The notes under the pieces are model-generated. The model saw only the letters and a program-made list of their open reading frames with translations. It was not told where the DNA came from and did not search any database. This document shows, in pieces, positions 51,701 to 58,524 of a stretch of DNA of 64,000 bases. Source of the DNA: Terebella lapidaria (lineage: Eukaryota; Annelida; Polychaeta; Terebellida; Terebellidae); NCBI GenBank assembly GCA_949152475.1, contig OX424561.1, positions 42,994,802 to 43,058,801 on the forward strand, given 5' to 3'. The first letter of the stretch is position 1. Each line of letters begins with the position of its first letter. The translations under genes were made by a program, and so were the position numbers.

Positions 51701-54700
51701 TTGTTCGGGGATACAATTATATCCACATGTAGTGCATAAACATGTGGGTGTGTCCGTCAAAACTGCTTCCCTATTGGACAATTCAGTGACTGCAGAGCGA
51801 TCATTTTCAATACAGTGTGTGATGCGGGCGGTTTTGGACGGATTGATCGCTAAAGGGTTAGAGATAAAAATGTGGATGGACGGACGGCTGACGGATGATA
51901 CGCGACGGCAATAAGTTAACAGACCATAGGTCCCGTAACCTAAAATGTGGACGGACGGACGACGGGCGGACGAAGGATGCAACGCAACGGCAATAGGTTA
52001 TCAGACCATAGGTCCGGTAACCTAATAAACAGAAGCCTGTGTGTGTTCCATATCTAAACACCATGGTAAAACAGAAGAATATCAGTGACTGCTTCAGTAA
52101 TTGATTGAAGAAGCCAAATCAGAAAGTCTGTCATGTAAAGCATTACTCCCATTAGATACATAAGTCTGTCAGGTGAAGCATTCATCCCGTCAGCTACACA
52201 AGTCTGTCATGTGAAGCATTCATCCCTTAGATCATGTAGATACACAAGTCTGTCATGTGAAGCATTCATCCTGTTAGATACACAAGTCTGTCATGTGAAG
52301 CATTCATCCTGTCAGCTACACAAGTCTGTCATGTGAAGCATTCATCCCGTTAGCTACACAAGTCTGTCATGTGAAGCATTCATCCTGTCAGCTACAGAAG
52401 TCTGTCATGTGAAGCATTCATCCTGTTAGATACACAAGTCTGTCATGTGAAGCATTCATCGGTCAGTTACACAAGTCTGTCATGTGAAGCATTCATCGGT
52501 CAGTTACAAAAGTCTGTCATGTGAAGCATTCATCCTGTTAGATACACAAGTCTGTCATGTGAACCATTCATCGGTGAGTTACACAAGTCTGTCATGTGAA
52601 GCATTCATCCTGTTAGATACACAAGTCTGTCATGTGAAGCATTCATCCTGTTAGATACACAAGTCTGTCATGTGAAGCGTTCATCCTGTTAGATACACAA
52701 GTCTGTCATGTGAAGCATTCATCGGTCAGTTACACAAGTCTGTCATGTGAAGCATTCATCCCGTTAGTTACACAAGTCTGCCATTTGAAGCATTCATCCT
52801 GTCAGCTACAGAAGTCTGTCATGTGAAGCATTCATCCCGTTAGCTACACAAGTCTGTCATGTGAAGCATTCATCAAGTTAGCTACACAAGTCTGTCATGT
52901 GAAGCATTCATCCCGCCAGCTACACAAGTCTGTCATCTGAATCATCCATCCCGTTAGATACACAAGTCTGTCATGTGAAGCATTCATCGGTCAGTTACAC
53001 AAGTCTGTCATGTGAAGCATTCATCCTGTTAGATACACAAGTCTGTCATGTGAAGCATTCATCCCATTAGCTACACAAGTCTGTCATGTGAAGCATTCAT
53101 CCTGTTAGATACACAAGTCTGTCATGTGAAGCATTCATCTCGTCAGCTAAACAAGTCTGTCATGTGAAGCATTCATCAAGTTAGCTACACAAGTCTGTCA
53201 TGTAAAGCATTCATCCTGCCAGCTGCACAAGTCTGTCATGTGAAGCATTCATCCCGTCAGCTACACAAGTCTGTCATCTGAAGCATTCATCCCGTTAGAT
53301 ACACAAGTCTGTCATGTGAAGCATTCATCCCGTTAGTTACACAAGTCTGTCATGTGAAGCATTCATCCTGTTAGATACACAAGTCTCTCATGTGAAGCAT
53401 TCATCCCGTCAGCTACACAAGTCTGTCATGTGAAGCATTCATCCCGCCAGCTACACAAGTCTGTCATCTGAAGCATCCATCCCGTTAGACACACAAGTCT
53501 GTCATGTGAAGCATTCATCCTGTTAGATACACAAGTCTGTCATGTGAAGCATTCATCTCGTCAGCTAAACAAGTCTGTCATGTGAAGCATTCATCAAGTT
53601 AGCCACACAAGTCTGTCATGTGAAGCATTCATCCTGCCAGCTGCACATGTCTGAAATGTGAAGCTTTCAACCCGTCAGCTACACAAGTCTGTCATGTGAA
53701 GCATTCATCTCGTCAGCTAAACAAGTCTGTCATGTGAAGCATTCATCGAGTTAGCTACACAAGTCTGTCATGTGAAGCATTCATCCCGCCAGCTACACAA
53801 GTCTGTCATCTGAAGCATCCATCCCGTTAGATACACAAGTCTGTCATGTGAAGCATTCATCCTGTTAGATACACAAGTCTGTCATGTGAAGCATTCATCA
53901 AGTTAGCTACACAAGTCTGTCATGTGAAGCATTCATCCCGCCAGCTACACAAGTCTGTCATGTGAAGCATTCATCCCGTTAGCTACACAAGTCTGTCATG
54001 TGAAGCATTCATCCCGTTAGCTACACAAGTCTGTCATGTGAAGCATTCATCCCGTTAGCTACACAAGTCTGTCATGTGAAGCATTCATCAAGTTAGCTAC
54101 ACAAGTCTTGTCATGTGAAGCATTCATCCCGCCAGCTACACAAGTCTGTCATCTGAAGCATCCATCCCGTTAGATACACAAGTCTGTCATCTGAAGCATT
54201 CATCGGTCAGTTACACAAGTCTGTCATGTGAAGCATTCATCCTGTTAGATACACAAGTCTGTCATGTGAAGCATTCATCGGTCAGTTACACAAGTCTGTC
54301 ATGTGAAGCATTCATCCTGTTAGATACACAAGTCTGTCATGTGAAGCATTCATCCCGTTAGATACACAAGTCTGTCATGTGAAGCATTCATCCCGCCAGC
54401 TACACAAGTCTGTCATCTGAAGCATCCATCCCGTTAGATACACAAGTCTGTCATGTGAAGCATTCATCCCGTTAGATACACAAGTCTGTCATGTGAAGCA
54501 TTCATCCCGCCAGCTACACAAGTCTGTCATCTGAAGCATCCATCCCGTTAGATACACAAGTCTGTCATGTGAAGCATTCATCCTGTTAGATACACAAGTC
54601 TGTCATGTGAAGCATTCATCAAGTTAGCTACACAAGTCTGTCATGTGAAGCATTCATCCCATAGATACACAAGTCTGTCATGTGAAGCTTTCATCCCGTC

Positions 54701-55567
54701 AGCTACACAAGTCTGTCATGTGAAGCATTCATGTCGTTAGCTACACAAGTCAGTTATGTCAAGCATTCATCCCGTTAGCTACACGAAGCTGAATACAGCT
54801 GAAAATAAAACCAAATAATTACAGCACTAGAAGCAACCAGCAAAAGTAGCAAACAAGAAAGAACTATAAGCAGGTGAAATGCTGTAGAGAGACAGTGACG
54901 AGCTGCTGGTCAATCAAGCAAGCAGAGGAAGCAAGAAGCAGCTAGCGAGCGAGTGACCTAACGAAGGCAGTGTGAGGCGTACTGTCAGGACCGCCCAGCA
55001 GTTCCAGAGTTGGTGTGTCCGTGTCGGGCTCGAAGGCCGCAGCGTCCCCCGAGGTCTCAAGGGTCTGCTGCGGTGGCTCCCTGTCCACCCGCGCCGCCCC
55101 CTCCTTCTTCTTAGCAGAGTTGTGCGAGTGTGTGACATGGTAACTGAGACCGGGCCGTGTTTTGTATCGGGCACCACACTCTGTAATGACAGGACAGCTG
55201 CTGAACAGTGTTCCAGACCAGTCACCTCACTCACGCCTAACGATCATACTGTTGACCCTTCTCTTCTGTCCAAGCGGCACTCGACAACAGTCAGCTTGTA
55301 TGCTTCATAATCGCAAAATATCTCACAAAATTTGTTGTTCATTGTTTACAATTAAATTTATATTGTATAATTTCTGAACATAGTTTAATAATGTTAATAA
55401 ATACAACGTACTGATCATTTCAGATATTTCATTTGTTTGCAGGTTTGAATAAACAGATAAATTGCCAGCTGAACTATGGAATACACACGTTCACAAGCGT
55501 AGGGTTTCTCGGAATCATCCACGGATCCTGCAACGGTGTCCTTCTTCTTCCCACGACCTCCTTTGTT
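6706..55567 (-). CDS. dpf: d4-family double PHD finger protein (DPF/Requiem/BAF45-like), C-terminal six exons; 5' part not found
   Basis: Joined on the minus strand from 55489-55567, 54963-55180, 8663-8768, 7186-7298, 6870-6951 and 6706-6788. All junctions are in phase (1, 0, 1, 0, 1) and give about 225 residues. Domain order is a basic linker, one C2H2 finger (C-x2-C-x12-H), an acidic/proline linker, PHD1 (C4HC3) and PHD2 ending at W-S-C-H-L-C, then a short tail and TAA. This order is diagnostic of the d4 family. Known members read acetylated and unmodified histone H3 tails and are BAF (SWI/SNF) subunits in the nucleus; that role is inferred from homology. All PHD zinc ligands are present. 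The N-terminal Requiem domain was not found and should lie beyond 64000 or in unread exons. The second intron is about 46.2 kb and nearly all transposable elements. Exon choice rests on phase and splice sites, not on transcripts. Confidence 0.88.
6870..6951 (-). CDS. dpf: dpf exon: core of PHD2
   Basis: Flanked by TTTCCAG acceptor and GAAG|GTTTGT donor. It encodes [17 protein letters not shown] and continues to S-E-P-P-E, supplying the central Cys pair and the His/Cys pair of PHD2. The 82-nt exon starts in phase 0 and ends in phase 1, matching both neighbours. Confidence 0.9.
7186..7298 (-). CDS. dpf: dpf exon: second half of PHD1 and first zinc pair of PHD2
   Basis: The acceptor is GGTAACAG and the donor is AACGAT|GTGAGT. 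The first two bases complete the Gly of C-G-R-S-G; the exon then reads H-P-S-C-L-H-F-T-A and [22 protein letters not shown] and C-I-E-C close the PHD1 zinc sites and C-x2-C opens PHD2, so the two fingers are contiguous as in all d4 proteins. Length is 113 nt, phase 1 to 0. Confidence 0.9.
7299..7625 (-). other. dpf intron, part without gene features
   Basis: Intron sequence between the middle PHD exon and the pseudo-exon array. Unique AT-rich sequence; nothing else recognised. Confidence 0.6.
7626..8619 (-). pseudogene. Nine tandem truncated copies of the dpf PHD1 exon inside an intron
   Basis: Nine copies of a 69-nt exon fragment lie at about 115-bp intervals, with 3' ends near 7626, 7740, 7860, 7973, 8087, 8204, 8315, 8430 and 8551. 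Each begins near a CAG, reads like [15 protein letters not shown] then S-C-A-D-C-G-R-S, and ends in a donor-like GTAAGT, GTAATT or GTAAAT. Spacers are (CA)n and poly-C on the plus strand. The C-D-F-C half is missing from all nine. The sixth copy has lost 2 bp and is frameshifted; most others stay open. At 69 nt with phase 1 on both sides, an included copy would add 23 residues in frame. No pyrimidine tract precedes the CAG, so splicing in is doubtful. Confidence 0.85.
8663..8768 (-). CDS. dpf: dpf exon: first half of PHD1 (complete copy)
   Basis: It reads [13 protein letters not shown], then [13 protein letters not shown] and S-C-A-D-C-G-R-S, with donor TTCAG|GTTAGT. This is the only copy in the locus that keeps the C-D-F-C zinc pair, so it is the functional exon; nine truncated copies lie downstream. 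The chosen acceptor (CATCACAG, start 8768) is phase 0 and matches the C2H2 exon. An alternative acceptor (GTTACAG, start 8842) would add about 25 open codons rich in Ala but is phase 1 and would need an extra exon upstream. The 5' boundary is therefore less certain than the 3' one. Confidence 0.82.
8843..9372. other. Intron with a family C left-end relic
   Basis: Mostly single-copy. A relic of a family C left end (GTAGCTTACCAGCAATTC) lies at about 8890, and the hairpin at 9189-9283 lies within this stretch. Confidence 0.45.
9189..9283. repeat. Inverted repeat with 38-bp arms
   Basis: The arms are 9189-9226 and 9246-9283, with about 3 mismatches in 38 and a 19-bp loop. The inner arm reads GGGTCTCTCGCCAATAGTG. 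It could be a small foldback MITE or a structured RNA. Confidence 0.75.
11241..14324 (+). mobile_element. Family A element A3 with long 134-bp array
   Basis: Inserted in A2. The left end TTAGCCCAATGGGCTAG is followed by about 19 tandem 134-bp units (to about 13860), the conserved GGGAAAGTCC/GGGCCGAG 3' region and the hairpin. Each unit carries the AGGTCA cluster and GTTCACAATTGATTCCTAAG. Adjacent units differ by a few bases, and GTCGATAATAAGCGAG alternates with GTCGCTAATAAGCAAG. Confidence 0.85.
15054..16562 (+). mobile_element. Family A element A4, 5' end partly deleted
   Basis: Nested in A2. Its left palindrome is cut to AGGGCTAAG and about 60 bp of the host element next to it are missing, so one deletion removed the junction. 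The right end is complete at 16562 and the host resumes at ATAACCCCCTC. Confidence 0.7.
16816..17442. mobile_element. hAT-type non-autonomous element, 627 bp
   Basis: The terminal inverted repeats are 15 bp, CAGGGGTCGCGAAGT, exact at both ends. The flanks GATCTCAT (16808-16815) and GACCTCAT (17443-17450) are an 8-bp target duplication with one mismatch. An 8-bp duplication with CAG-type ends is typical of hAT transposons. Subterminal copies of ACCAGAC and its complement are also present. Confidence 0.85.
17037..17135 (-). CDS. 32-residue ORF inside the hAT element, possibly an internally deleted gene relic
   Basis: ATG at 17135, stop TGA at 17039-17037, AATAAA at 17028-17023. The peptide starts [11 protein letters not shown] and ends with an acidic tail N-G-D-D-E-D-L-F. 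The short ORF with a close poly(A) signal could be the start and end of a transposase gene joined by an internal deletion, or a chance ORF. No family is recognised. Confidence 0.4.
   Translation of the reverse strand: MTSKRSAQLSDQEVEAVNDFLSQMNGDDEDLF
17451..18987. other. Single-copy AT-rich body of C2
   Basis: No gene recognised. Several short ORFs exist on the plus strand, including one at 18349-18594, but none shows a domain or repeat-independent support. Confidence 0.4.
18723..18736. promoter_or_regulatory. NRF1-like palindrome
   Basis: CTGCGCATGCGCTG matches the TGCGCATGCGCA binding site of NRF1, common in CpG-type promoters. It stands in otherwise AT-rich DNA within C2. No confirmed transcript start or coding exon is next to it. 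Confidence 0.35.
22569..25073 (+). mobile_element. Family A element A8 with captured cassette, nested in A7
   Basis: The left end is followed by ATATACATTTTAGATATTAG. It carries the cassette at 22862-23375, about ten 134-bp units and a right end with the rare variant GACGGAAGCAACG. Only three differences from A9 were seen over about 2.4 kb. Confidence 0.85.
22862..23375 (+). pseudogene. Captured cassette, copy in A8 (exon-like fragment)
   Basis: About 514 bp unlike the rest of family A. Two direct repeats of about 147 bp (22862-23010 and 23229-23375), each starting AATGTAAGTATC, flank about 218 bp. In the A11 copy the plus-strand frame is open from [11 protein letters not shown] through [10 protein letters not shown] to a stop. 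Here an extra base in the AAACAAAACAAAG run breaks that frame. No protein family is recognised. It looks like a gene fragment picked up by the element. Confidence 0.65.
25731..26244 (+). pseudogene. Captured cassette, copy in A9
   Basis: Duplicate of the A8 copy with the same frameshift; two base differences seen. Confidence 0.65.
27859..28698 (+). mobile_element. Family A element A10, 5' half only
   Basis: The left end TTAGGCCGAGGGCC matches the subtype of A15. It breaks off at TAATAAGCGAGA where A11 begins, and no resuming 3' part is found among the closing ends at 38241-38719. The 3' half appears lost. Confidence 0.7.
28991..29508 (+). pseudogene. Captured cassette, copy in A11, longest open frame
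   Basis: One base shorter in the AAACAAACAAAG run than A8, so the frame stays open for about 79 codons of cassette to the stop at 29234. The start codon of the enclosing ORF (28896) lies in the 134-bp repeat, so a translated product is doubtful. Confidence 0.65.
31455..32244. mobile_element. Pogo/Tigger-like non-autonomous element, 790 bp
   Basis: The ends CAGGAGAACTCCAG and CTGGAGTTCTACTG form a 14-bp inverted repeat with one mismatch, flanked by TA. Removing it and one TA restores ATTCAGTATATATCATTC, the sequence found at the same place in A8, A9, A11 and A14. Inside are a poly-C run at 31662-31679 and repeated TATAATGTGGCCACTCC motifs near both ends. The CAGTAGAAC-type end with TA target is typical of pogo/Tigger. 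Confidence 0.85.
32285..32800 (+). pseudogene. Captured cassette, copy in A12
   Basis: Same structure as in A11, including the shorter AAACAAACAAAG run. Confidence 0.65.
35730..38241 (+). mobile_element. Family A element A14 with cassette, innermost of the nest
   Basis: Uninterrupted from the left palindrome to the right hairpin. Very similar to A8 and A9, with a cassette at 36022-36537, so it is likely among the latest insertions. Confidence 0.85.
36022..36537 (+). pseudogene. Captured cassette, copy in A14
   Basis: Same structure as in A8, including the frame-breaking extra base. Confidence 0.65.
38146..38719 (+). repeat. Stack of five closing 3' ends
   Basis: Five GACG-repeat-plus-hairpin ends finish at 38241, 38437, 38530, 38633 and 38719. 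It looks like a tandem repeat but is the set of right ends of A14, A13, A12, A11 and A9 in reverse order of their openings. Confidence 0.75.
39083..40523 (+). mobile_element. Family A element A15, nested in A7
   Basis: TTAGGCCAAGGGCC start, about six 134-type units, and a GAC-rich end at 40523. A complete representative of the A10 subtype. Confidence 0.82.
42756..43305. other. Spacer with a small inverted repeat
   Basis: Single-copy DNA between A5 and A16. ATACCGTATTGGTC at 42863 and its complement GACCAATACGGTAT at about 43136 form inverted repeats about 270 bp apart, next to TA, possibly a small MITE. No gene seen. Confidence 0.4.
43306..46152 (+). mobile_element. Family A element A16 (454-bp core type)
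   Basis: Same subtype as A6 at the left end. It carries about four core units. Inside two of them (near 44830 and 45360) a stretch of about 65 bp, ACTTATACACATCATAAAGG and neighbours, is duplicated in tandem. It ends with the hairpin at 46152. Confidence 0.85.
46153..46339 (+). repeat. Extra tandem family A 3' end
   Basis: A second copy of the last 187 bp of A16, from AAAACTAAA through a longer GACG run to the hairpin. Same arrangement as at 1815-1964. Confidence 0.82.
46340..46846. other. Single-copy region
   Basis: AT-rich. A fragment GGTTTCCGGATGATAACT at about 46773 matches the ORF repeat at 47254, so it may be the worn edge of that repeat. No gene otherwise. Confidence 0.4.
46847..47050 (+). 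CDS. Hypothetical ORF, first of two related copies
   Basis: 68 codons. The part from A-G-S-E onward has a second copy at 47196-47363. Shared features are the W-F-x-D-D-N core, I-V-A-E-x-C-T-E-V, P-G-K-N-P and D-F-G-I-D, and a stop at the same place. Nine extra bases repeat V-R-E. No family recognised; it could be an exon fragment in a repeat. Confidence 0.35.
   Translation: MEEPYSFSAGSEVREVRENEIKANFETWFLDDNWKNIHAIVAELCTEVHTPPGKNPNDFGIDPSNDI
47075..47735 (+). repeat. About 155-bp tandem repeat with GATATCTCGGAAACGGTGCG
   Basis: Units near 47100, 47405, 47560 and 47705 share CGTCGTAGAGCGAAAC, CTCGTCGCCCTAGACAAACA and TTTGACCTTGACC. The first two are separated by the second ORF copy, so the two repeats form a compound unit. 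Confidence 0.7.
47196..47363 (+). pseudogene. Second copy of the hypothetical ORF, no start codon
   Basis: In frame from G-S-E-D-R-E to T-S-N-D-L and TGA at 47361-47363. A stop lies just upstream at 47190 and there is no ATG, so it is either an exon-like piece or a decayed repeat copy. Confidence 0.35.
47736..48293. other. Single-copy region with a relic of the 132-bp repeat
   Basis: 47760-47850 contains GTCAATAATAGGCTTAACTA, a diverged unit of the family B 132-bp repeat. The rest is unrecognised. Confidence 0.5.
48619..49119. mobile_element. TA-flanked MITE rich in TTTCGCGG, 501 bp
   Basis: The ends CTGTAAAA and TTTTACAG are flanked by TA. Subterminal TTTCGCGG motifs are repeated at both ends in opposite orientation. 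The host sequence reads CTCAGAATATTTTACC before and CTTGGTTCCAAG after, which matches the unbroken text at 63218, so the insertion is shown directly. Confidence 0.85.
48861..48901. repeat. Perfect 15-bp inverted repeat in the MITE
   Basis: GCTTGAACTTGGTGC, an 11-bp loop, then GCACCAAGTTCAAGC. Confidence 0.8.
49122..50010 (+). repeat. 121-bp tandem array of family B
   Basis: About seven units with GACGAAATTGGAGCCAGATC and CATAAGTTATATTTCAACTC. Spacing of exactly 121 bp was checked at 49370, 49491 and 49612. Confidence 0.9.
50011..51045 (+). repeat. 132-bp tandem array of family B
   Basis: About eight units with TAATGTTAACTTATTCGG, CTACTGGACAAAACC and GGTCAATAATAGACTTAAC. The 132-bp spacing is exact in the second element at 63628, 63760 and 63892. 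A short partial duplication occurs near 50700-50750. Confidence 0.9.
51205..51687 (+). CDS. Hypothetical 160-codon ORF made of a 168-bp tandem repeat
   Basis: Two full units and a third start (51301, 51469, 51637) have a period of 168 bp, a multiple of three, so the frame persists. The 56-residue unit contains [15 protein letters not shown] and [11 protein letters not shown]-x2-C-x2-C spacing is present but fits no finger I know. The minus strand is also open, so coding is doubtful. Confidence 0.3.
   Translation: MIILKNDWFRVTALPNKTSKYYRDSSKIAISRAFTSHVSQTGCFQCKMCPQTTNSVATATKIDWCRDLTIIYVPAKNNGDRARIAACSAFTSHVSQTGCFQCKMCPQTTNSVATATKIDWCRDLTIIYVPAKNNGDRVRIAACSAFTRKSLRTRTTKPNP
52121..54785. repeat. 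38-bp satellite, about 70 copies
   Basis: The unit is CACAAGTCTGTCATGTGAAG plus CATTCATC and a variable 9-10 bp junction (CCCGTTAGCTA, CCTGTTAGATA, CGGTCAGTTA, AAGTTAGCTA, CCCGCCAGCTA, CTCGTCAGCTA). Junction types recur in ordered blocks, for example at 53101 and again about 419 bp later. It lies in the large dpf intron, about 180 bp from the C2H2 exon. Confidence 0.93.
54963..55180 (-). CDS. dpf: dpf exon: C2H2 finger body and acidic/proline linker
   Basis: The acceptor is CTGTCATTACAG. The exon completes a Gln codon and reads [19 protein letters not shown], the signature d4 C2H2 finger. A Lys-rich patch (N-S-A-K-K-K-E-G) and an acidic, proline-rich linker follow, ending S-T-P-H-T-A-F. The donor is TTC|GTTAGG (phase 0); TTAG|GTCACT six bases on is an alternative with phase 2. 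The correct frame has no suitable start codon, so simple ORF calling in the neighbouring frames hides this exon. Confidence 0.85.
55489..55567 (-). CDS. dpf: dpf exon: basic linker and first zinc pair of C2H2 finger
   Basis: The acceptor GCCTGTACACAG follows a T-rich stretch. The exon reads [10 protein letters not shown], then D-S-E-K-P-Y-A-C-E and a split Gln codon before donor GTGTGT. The E-K-P-Y-A-C linker-plus-cysteine and the Gly/Lys-rich patch before it match the region just before the C2H2 finger in d4 proteins. 79 nt, phase 0 to 1. Joining to the next exon gives C-E-Q-C-G, the proper C-x2-C. Confidence 0.85.
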
Positions 55568-55652
55568 CTGTGTACAGGCAAACAAACTAAATCTCACACA
55601 AGTAGTTTGATATTCGAAGTATTTGGATCAACCATGCATTACAACTAGACAT

Positions 55653-56639
55653 AAAAGCCTATAGGCTTTGTGGCATCTCCCAATTTGTTCTTATCATTTC
55701 AAATGGTCATACTGGACTGAGAACAAAGGATACATAGGCCATTGTATGTGGGTAAGAGTGAGAGCTCATTAGACAGAACTACTTTCTATCATCTTGACAA
55801 CTTGGCCCACCAGATATTTGTCACCCAAAATGAATGGACAATTGCCCAGCCAATGTTATTCAGAGTTCTAGTCTATTTAATCAGGATGTTCGTGATATTT
55901 TTCAGGTGCTCCTGTCAAATGTAAAATGATACATGACTAAAAGAATGCTGTGTCATCTTGGCCAATTTTGTGATTTCAAAACTTGTACAATACAGTGGAA
56001 CTTTCGCATTCATATTATAACCCAAGCCAAACATTTCCCAGCTAACTTTGGTCATTGCATGTGAAGAAGAGTTGAATAACAAAACATTCAAACAATACAT
56101 GTTTGTACAATATAAATGTAGACAGGGCAAGTCATTCCCCAAGCATGTTGTGTCATGTGTGTTGGCTTATTAACCAACTATTGTATTCTGTGGGATGGAA
56201 CTTCATTCTTTTACCATGTACACACACTAGTAAACCAGGCTTTGGAGGGGGGAGTGGGGGATTATGCATGGATATGAGCCTAGGGTCATGTTGTACATGC
56301 TAGCTGTATCACTTGTCAGGCATGACTGAGCAGGGCTGGGTGAGAAAAATACACCCAAAAAATTTTTTTCCCCTGGAAATTGCCTGAATCAAATTATGAC
56401 ATTGACAGGAATCGCCCAATTTTTTTTCCAAACTGGCCACTGGCAGCCATCTTGGATTTCGGATCTCGACGAAAAACAATAGGGGTTAGGAGCAAAGTAT
56501 TGCGGATGAGCTGTGAAAATTTCGGAAAGATAGATCAAGGCATTCAAGAGTTATGATCCGGAAACCAAACGGCGGAAGAAAAAAAAACAAAAAACAGACA
56601 AAAACATAAGGCCTCCCGATTTTCAATCGGGATGCCTAA
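55653..56639 (+). mobile_element. Family D element with palindromic ends
   Basis: The left palindrome is AAAGCCTATAGGCTTT (55654-55669). The right hairpin is built on CCCGATTTTCAATCGGG and ends GCCTAA at 56639, followed by T. Same end design as families A and C with different sequence. The body has no convincing gene. Confidence 0.55.
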
Positions 56640-56649
56640 TTATTATTGA

Positions 56650-56716
56650 TCGTTCTGTGTACAGATAAACAAACTAAATCATACACAATATTTGTGGTGT
56701 TTGGATCAATCATTGA
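56650..56716. repeat. Diverged duplicate of the intron next to exon 55489-55567
   Basis: GTTCTGTGTACAGATAAAC and following bases repeat 55565-55640 (GTTCTGTGTACAGGCAAAC), including the minus-strand acceptor CTGTACACAG but not the exon. The two copies flank family D. Confidence 0.65.
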
Positions 56717-56835
56717 TTATTATAGGTAACTGACTGGATAGTGTTTGAGGCACGAGTCTGGATCGAAGCACGTACAAGCTTATGAGTACATCTACAACCC
56801 TGACACAAATGAGCATGAAACAACAGACGAAAAAA

Positions 56836-58310
56836 TTAGCCCAAAGGCTAAGATAGGTTACCGGACAATTTTGGTTTGGCCATGGCAGCATTGGCAGGTT
56901 ACAGACCTTGAGATTTACCAATCAAGGTTTGCAGTGTAAATCCCAATCAAGGTCATCCGTATGAACTTCGATGTTACCATTACATGTATGTGTGCGGCAT
57001 TTGATATTCTATATGTTGGGTGGAATCGTTTAGGCCGCTCAGGTCAATTTACACATTCCAAGTCATTTGGCACTCAAGGTCATCTGACGTCAAGTTCAAG
57101 GTCATCATTAGTTGTGCCATATATGTCTTCCTGTTCATAACATGAGCTCTCTCTGCAAGCATTCCATCTACAGAGCCAAATCTGGGCATTTTTTGACCCC
57201 AAAATGGCTGTTTTGACATTTCAAGGTCATCGAAGGTCAGATTCAAGGTCACCACACAAGTCGCCATATATGACTTCCCATTTGAAAGTGCCAATTTCTA
57301 AGCCCTATCTTCAAGCGTTCTATGAGTACAGTCCGGACAGCTCCCATTATGAAGGAAAAAAGTGCCGAAAATTTTCTAAGTCCAAAATTTTTTCAAAGGG
57401 TGAAAAAAAATTTTTGCCTAGAAATGGCCCAAAATGGATAGTAATGTGATTTGGGGCGAAAAAATTTTTTTTCGCTGACTCGTCAAAAATTCAAAATGGC
57501 CGCCACAAGGAGATCGGCGATTCAAGGGCAACAAAACTTATACACGTCACAGAGGTATATAAGAGGAATCTTTTAAAGCAAAAATCTCAAAACTGATCAG
57601 AGAGTTTTTTAGAAAATACAGACCAGGTGCAAATTTGAGGGTTTTTCGACCCAAAAATGGCTGTTTTGACCTTTCAAGGTCATCCAAGGTCAAATTCAAG
57701 GTCACCACACAAGTCGCCATATATGACTTCCCATTTGAAAGTGCCAATTTCCAAGCTCTATCTTCAAGCGTTCTATGAGTACAGTCCGGACAGCTCCCAT
57801 TATGAAGGGAAAAAGTGCCGAAAATTTTCCAAGTCCAAAATTCTTTTCAAAGGGTGAAAAATTTTTTTTGCTCTAGAAATGGCCCAAAATGGATAGTAAT
57901 GCGATCTGGGGCGAAAAAATGTTTTCGCCGACCCGCCAAAAATTCAAAATGGCCACCACGCGGAAACCGGCAGATTTAGGGCAACCAAACTTATACATAT
58001 CACAGAAGTATATGAGGGGAATCTTTTGAAACCAAAAACTCAAAACTGATCAGACAGTTTTTGAGAAAATGGCCGTCAAAGTCCAAAATTGAGCGTTTTT
58101 CGACAAAAACGGCCGCCATTTTGAAAAAAATGCGAAAATCAAAAAACAAAAAAATACCTCCTTCTCAAAATATTTTTAGGCATTTTTGTGCAAAATTTCA
58201 AAAAGATTCGATCGTTAACTTTAAAGATAAAAATGTTAACGCCGGACGGACGGCCGGACGGACGCAACGCCATGCCAATAGGTTATCGGACCAAAGGTCC
58301 GGTAACCTAA
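56836..58310 (+). mobile_element. Family A element A17 (454-bp core type)
   Basis: Left palindrome TTAGCCCAAAGGCTAA, two core units and right end at 58310 with ATGTTAACGCCGG. It is uninterrupted and is the best full-length reference for A13. Confidence 0.88.
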
Positions 58311-58355
58311 AAAACAAAACAATAGCTTATTGGCCCATATGGGCCGGTAAGCTAA
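58311..58355 (+). repeat. Family C 3' terminal hairpin
   Basis: AATAGCTTATTGGCC with GGGCCGGTAAGCTAA. A17 appears to have inserted into the A-run just before it (ACAGACGAAAAA on the left side). Confidence 0.7.
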
Positions 58356-58524
58356 ACAACTATTTTTACCAGCACATCAATACAGAACATCTGAAGACTG
58401 CCAGTTGCTATGTGTTACACCTTGACCTCCGATAACACATTCATCAGCACGATCGCTGTACAATGAAAATAAAGGGAAATTCACAGAGGTATACAGTATA
58501 ATATACATGTTATACACCATGTAC

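Larger units (their letters stand above)
48294..52025 (+). mobile_element. Family B composite element
   Basis: It starts CTAGACGCTTCCGGTCGCC with the hairpin CGGTCGCCTACGACCG, as at 62983. Then come a single-copy part, the 121-bp array, the 132-bp array, a 168-bp repeat region and two GACGG-plus-hairpin right ends (51943 and 52025) of the family A type. The left boundary and the two arrays are supported by the second copy; assigning the right ends to this element is inference. Confidence 0.6.

Noticed and set aside
54914..55234. 106-codon minus-strand ORF and 112-codon plus-strand ORF at the C2H2 exon
   Set aside because: Both are shadow frames of the real dpf exon at 54963-55180.
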